DNA of 64,000 nt from Struthidea cinerea (lineage: Eukaryota; Chordata; Aves; Passeriformes; Corcoracidae), in assembly GCA_013397865.1 (NCBI GenBank), contig VZTI01004616.1:560683-624682 (forward strand), in the 5' to 3' direction. The translations under genes and the position numbers were made by a program. Shown here in pieces: positions 62,801 through 64,000 of this stretch; position 1 is the first letter of the stretch, and the number at the start of each line of letters is the position of its first letter. The notes below the pieces were generated by a model. It had not been told where the DNA came from. It made no database searches and saw nothing but the letters and a program-made list of their open reading frames with translations.

Positions 62801-64000
62801 AAGTGTTAAGCTCTAATCTAACATTGTTCTGGGAAGGCACAAACCTATTCAAGACACAATAACTCCTACATTAACATGGGATTGTGGCTGAGAATTTAAA
62901 TGCCGCAAAGCCAGAGGAATTTCCACAACAATCAAATTTCAGACCTCTATGGCACTGAAGATGAGTATTAGTCTGGGCAATGTTTTTCTGACATGAACCA
63001 ATTCAAAGCTTGGATGAGGGAAGACAGCTGTGAGGTGGAATAATTGAAAGACTTGGTGGTTACTTGTGAGCAAGCAGAGATCATAGACACGGGACACTGA
63101 CACTGAGGTGTACATGTCTTGGCACAAAATATACATCAACGAGGGTGTAATCCCCTCAGCTGGGTGATTCATGCCTCAGTTGGGAATGGCTGAAGAGACA
63201 AATCAGTGAGCCTACAGGCAGAATAGAATTCACAATATCTTTTTATCTTGGAGTACGAGCCGCACATTTCGACTGACTTTGTAATGACCAGATCTTCACC
63301 TTACCTCAGCTCAGCTGCTGCATACAGCTTTGAACACCAGTGATGCCTTATAGATGATGGAAGAATAAATAGAAATTGCCAATCATCTTACATTTATGAC
63401 TTAATGTTCAAATGTAATTTTCTCTATTTACCACCTCTCTAATTTGGATGACATGATTTTAAAAGTTATAACCTTCTCTCTGCAGTAGACTTGCTATTTT
63501 TTGAGGGCAAAGCAACTTGTGCCACTAAGCAGGAGCACAGCTAAATTTTGTATCATCTTGGTTTTCCTTCCTGACTTCTGGTTCTTGTCCTTGATACAGT
63601 GACTTTTATTTATGGTGCCTAGAAGACATTGAGTCCACAAATTATTATGGCTAGACCTGTGGGATGTCTGTACTTGACAAGCAGACATTTATGACATCTG
63701 GGCATTTGGGAATTTTTGTATTTGCTGATGAGGCTGGAGCCAAGCAAGTAGCTTCCTAGGAGAGAACATAACCTGTGGCCAAAAACCATAAAATCCTACA
63801 AAACAGCTTTGATACTGACACAGATGTTCTGATTTTTTTTTCTGATAAAACCCCAACTTTGCAGGAGAAGAAAGTGATATTTCATGGGAAGATAGAAATA
63901 TGAAGACAAGTTCTAGAAAAGATGCAGTGAGTGAATATAAGAGGACTGACACAGGACAGAGAATATAAGGTCACATTTTGCATACTTTACCCTTGAAAAA

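Larger units (their letters stand above)
45591..64000. other. Intergenic DNA upstream of GEMIN8, no gene recognised
   Basis: Eighteen kilobases of AT-rich DNA with no open frame resembling a known protein, no RNA gene, and no LINE or LTR signature that I can see. In mammals the next gene on this side is GLRA2, reading away from GEMIN8. I compared the open frames with what I remember of GLRA2 and found none of its exons. The longest frames (about 110-117 codons at 50167-50508, 53843-54175 and 61299-61652) look like chance. Confidence 0.5.

Noticed and set aside
1..64000. Search for bacterial-style systems, CRISPR arrays, tRNA, rRNA or snRNA genes
   Set aside because: Nothing fits. This is vertebrate nuclear DNA, and no cloverleaf, U6-like or array structure was seen.

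Overview
This window is vertebrate nuclear DNA, almost certainly from a bird and possibly a songbird. It has spliced genes with GT/AG introns, two GC-rich CpG-island-like blocks, CR1 LINE fragments of the avian kind, and LTR pieces that look like avian endogenous retroviruses. No searches were run. Family names rest on recognising sequence by eye.

Only one protein-coding gene can be supported: GEMIN8 (gem-associated protein 8, a subunit of the SMN complex), on the minus strand. Its promoter lies in the CpG island at about 44.6-45.16 kb. A 40-base exon (40507-40546) ends exactly with the start codon. The large coding exon is 37215-37680, and the terminal coding exon (17950-18200) lies beyond a 19-kb intron. 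Joined, the exons give 239 codons plus a stop in a continuous frame, close to the roughly 242 residues of the mammalian protein. The N-terminal Trp/Tyr-rich block, the acidic middle and the conserved C-terminus are all present.

Layout. 1-200: a GC-rich block that may be the promoter of the next gene; in mammals GPM6B lies downstream of GEMIN8 on the same strand, so it could be the GPM6B 5' end, but no coding exon is visible. 200-17.3 kb: intergenic DNA with one LTR fragment (about 7.3-7.5 kb) and one well-defined solo LTR with a 5-bp target duplication (11017-11568). 17.3-45.1 kb: the GEMIN8 transcription unit, with CR1 and LTR fragments in its introns. 45.16-45.59 kb: a CR1 3' fragment with part of its ORF2 C-terminal coding sequence, touching the GEMIN8 CpG island. 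45.6-64 kb: AT-rich DNA upstream of GEMIN8 with no recognisable exon and almost no recognisable transposon; in mammals the next gene on this side is GLRA2, and none of its exons is seen here.

I found no operon, CRISPR array, RNA gene or novel multi-gene system. The points worth a second look are the start codon at an exon boundary, a small duplication in the GEMIN8 acidic segment, the CR1 element against its promoter, the solo and composite LTRs, and several short perfect hairpins.
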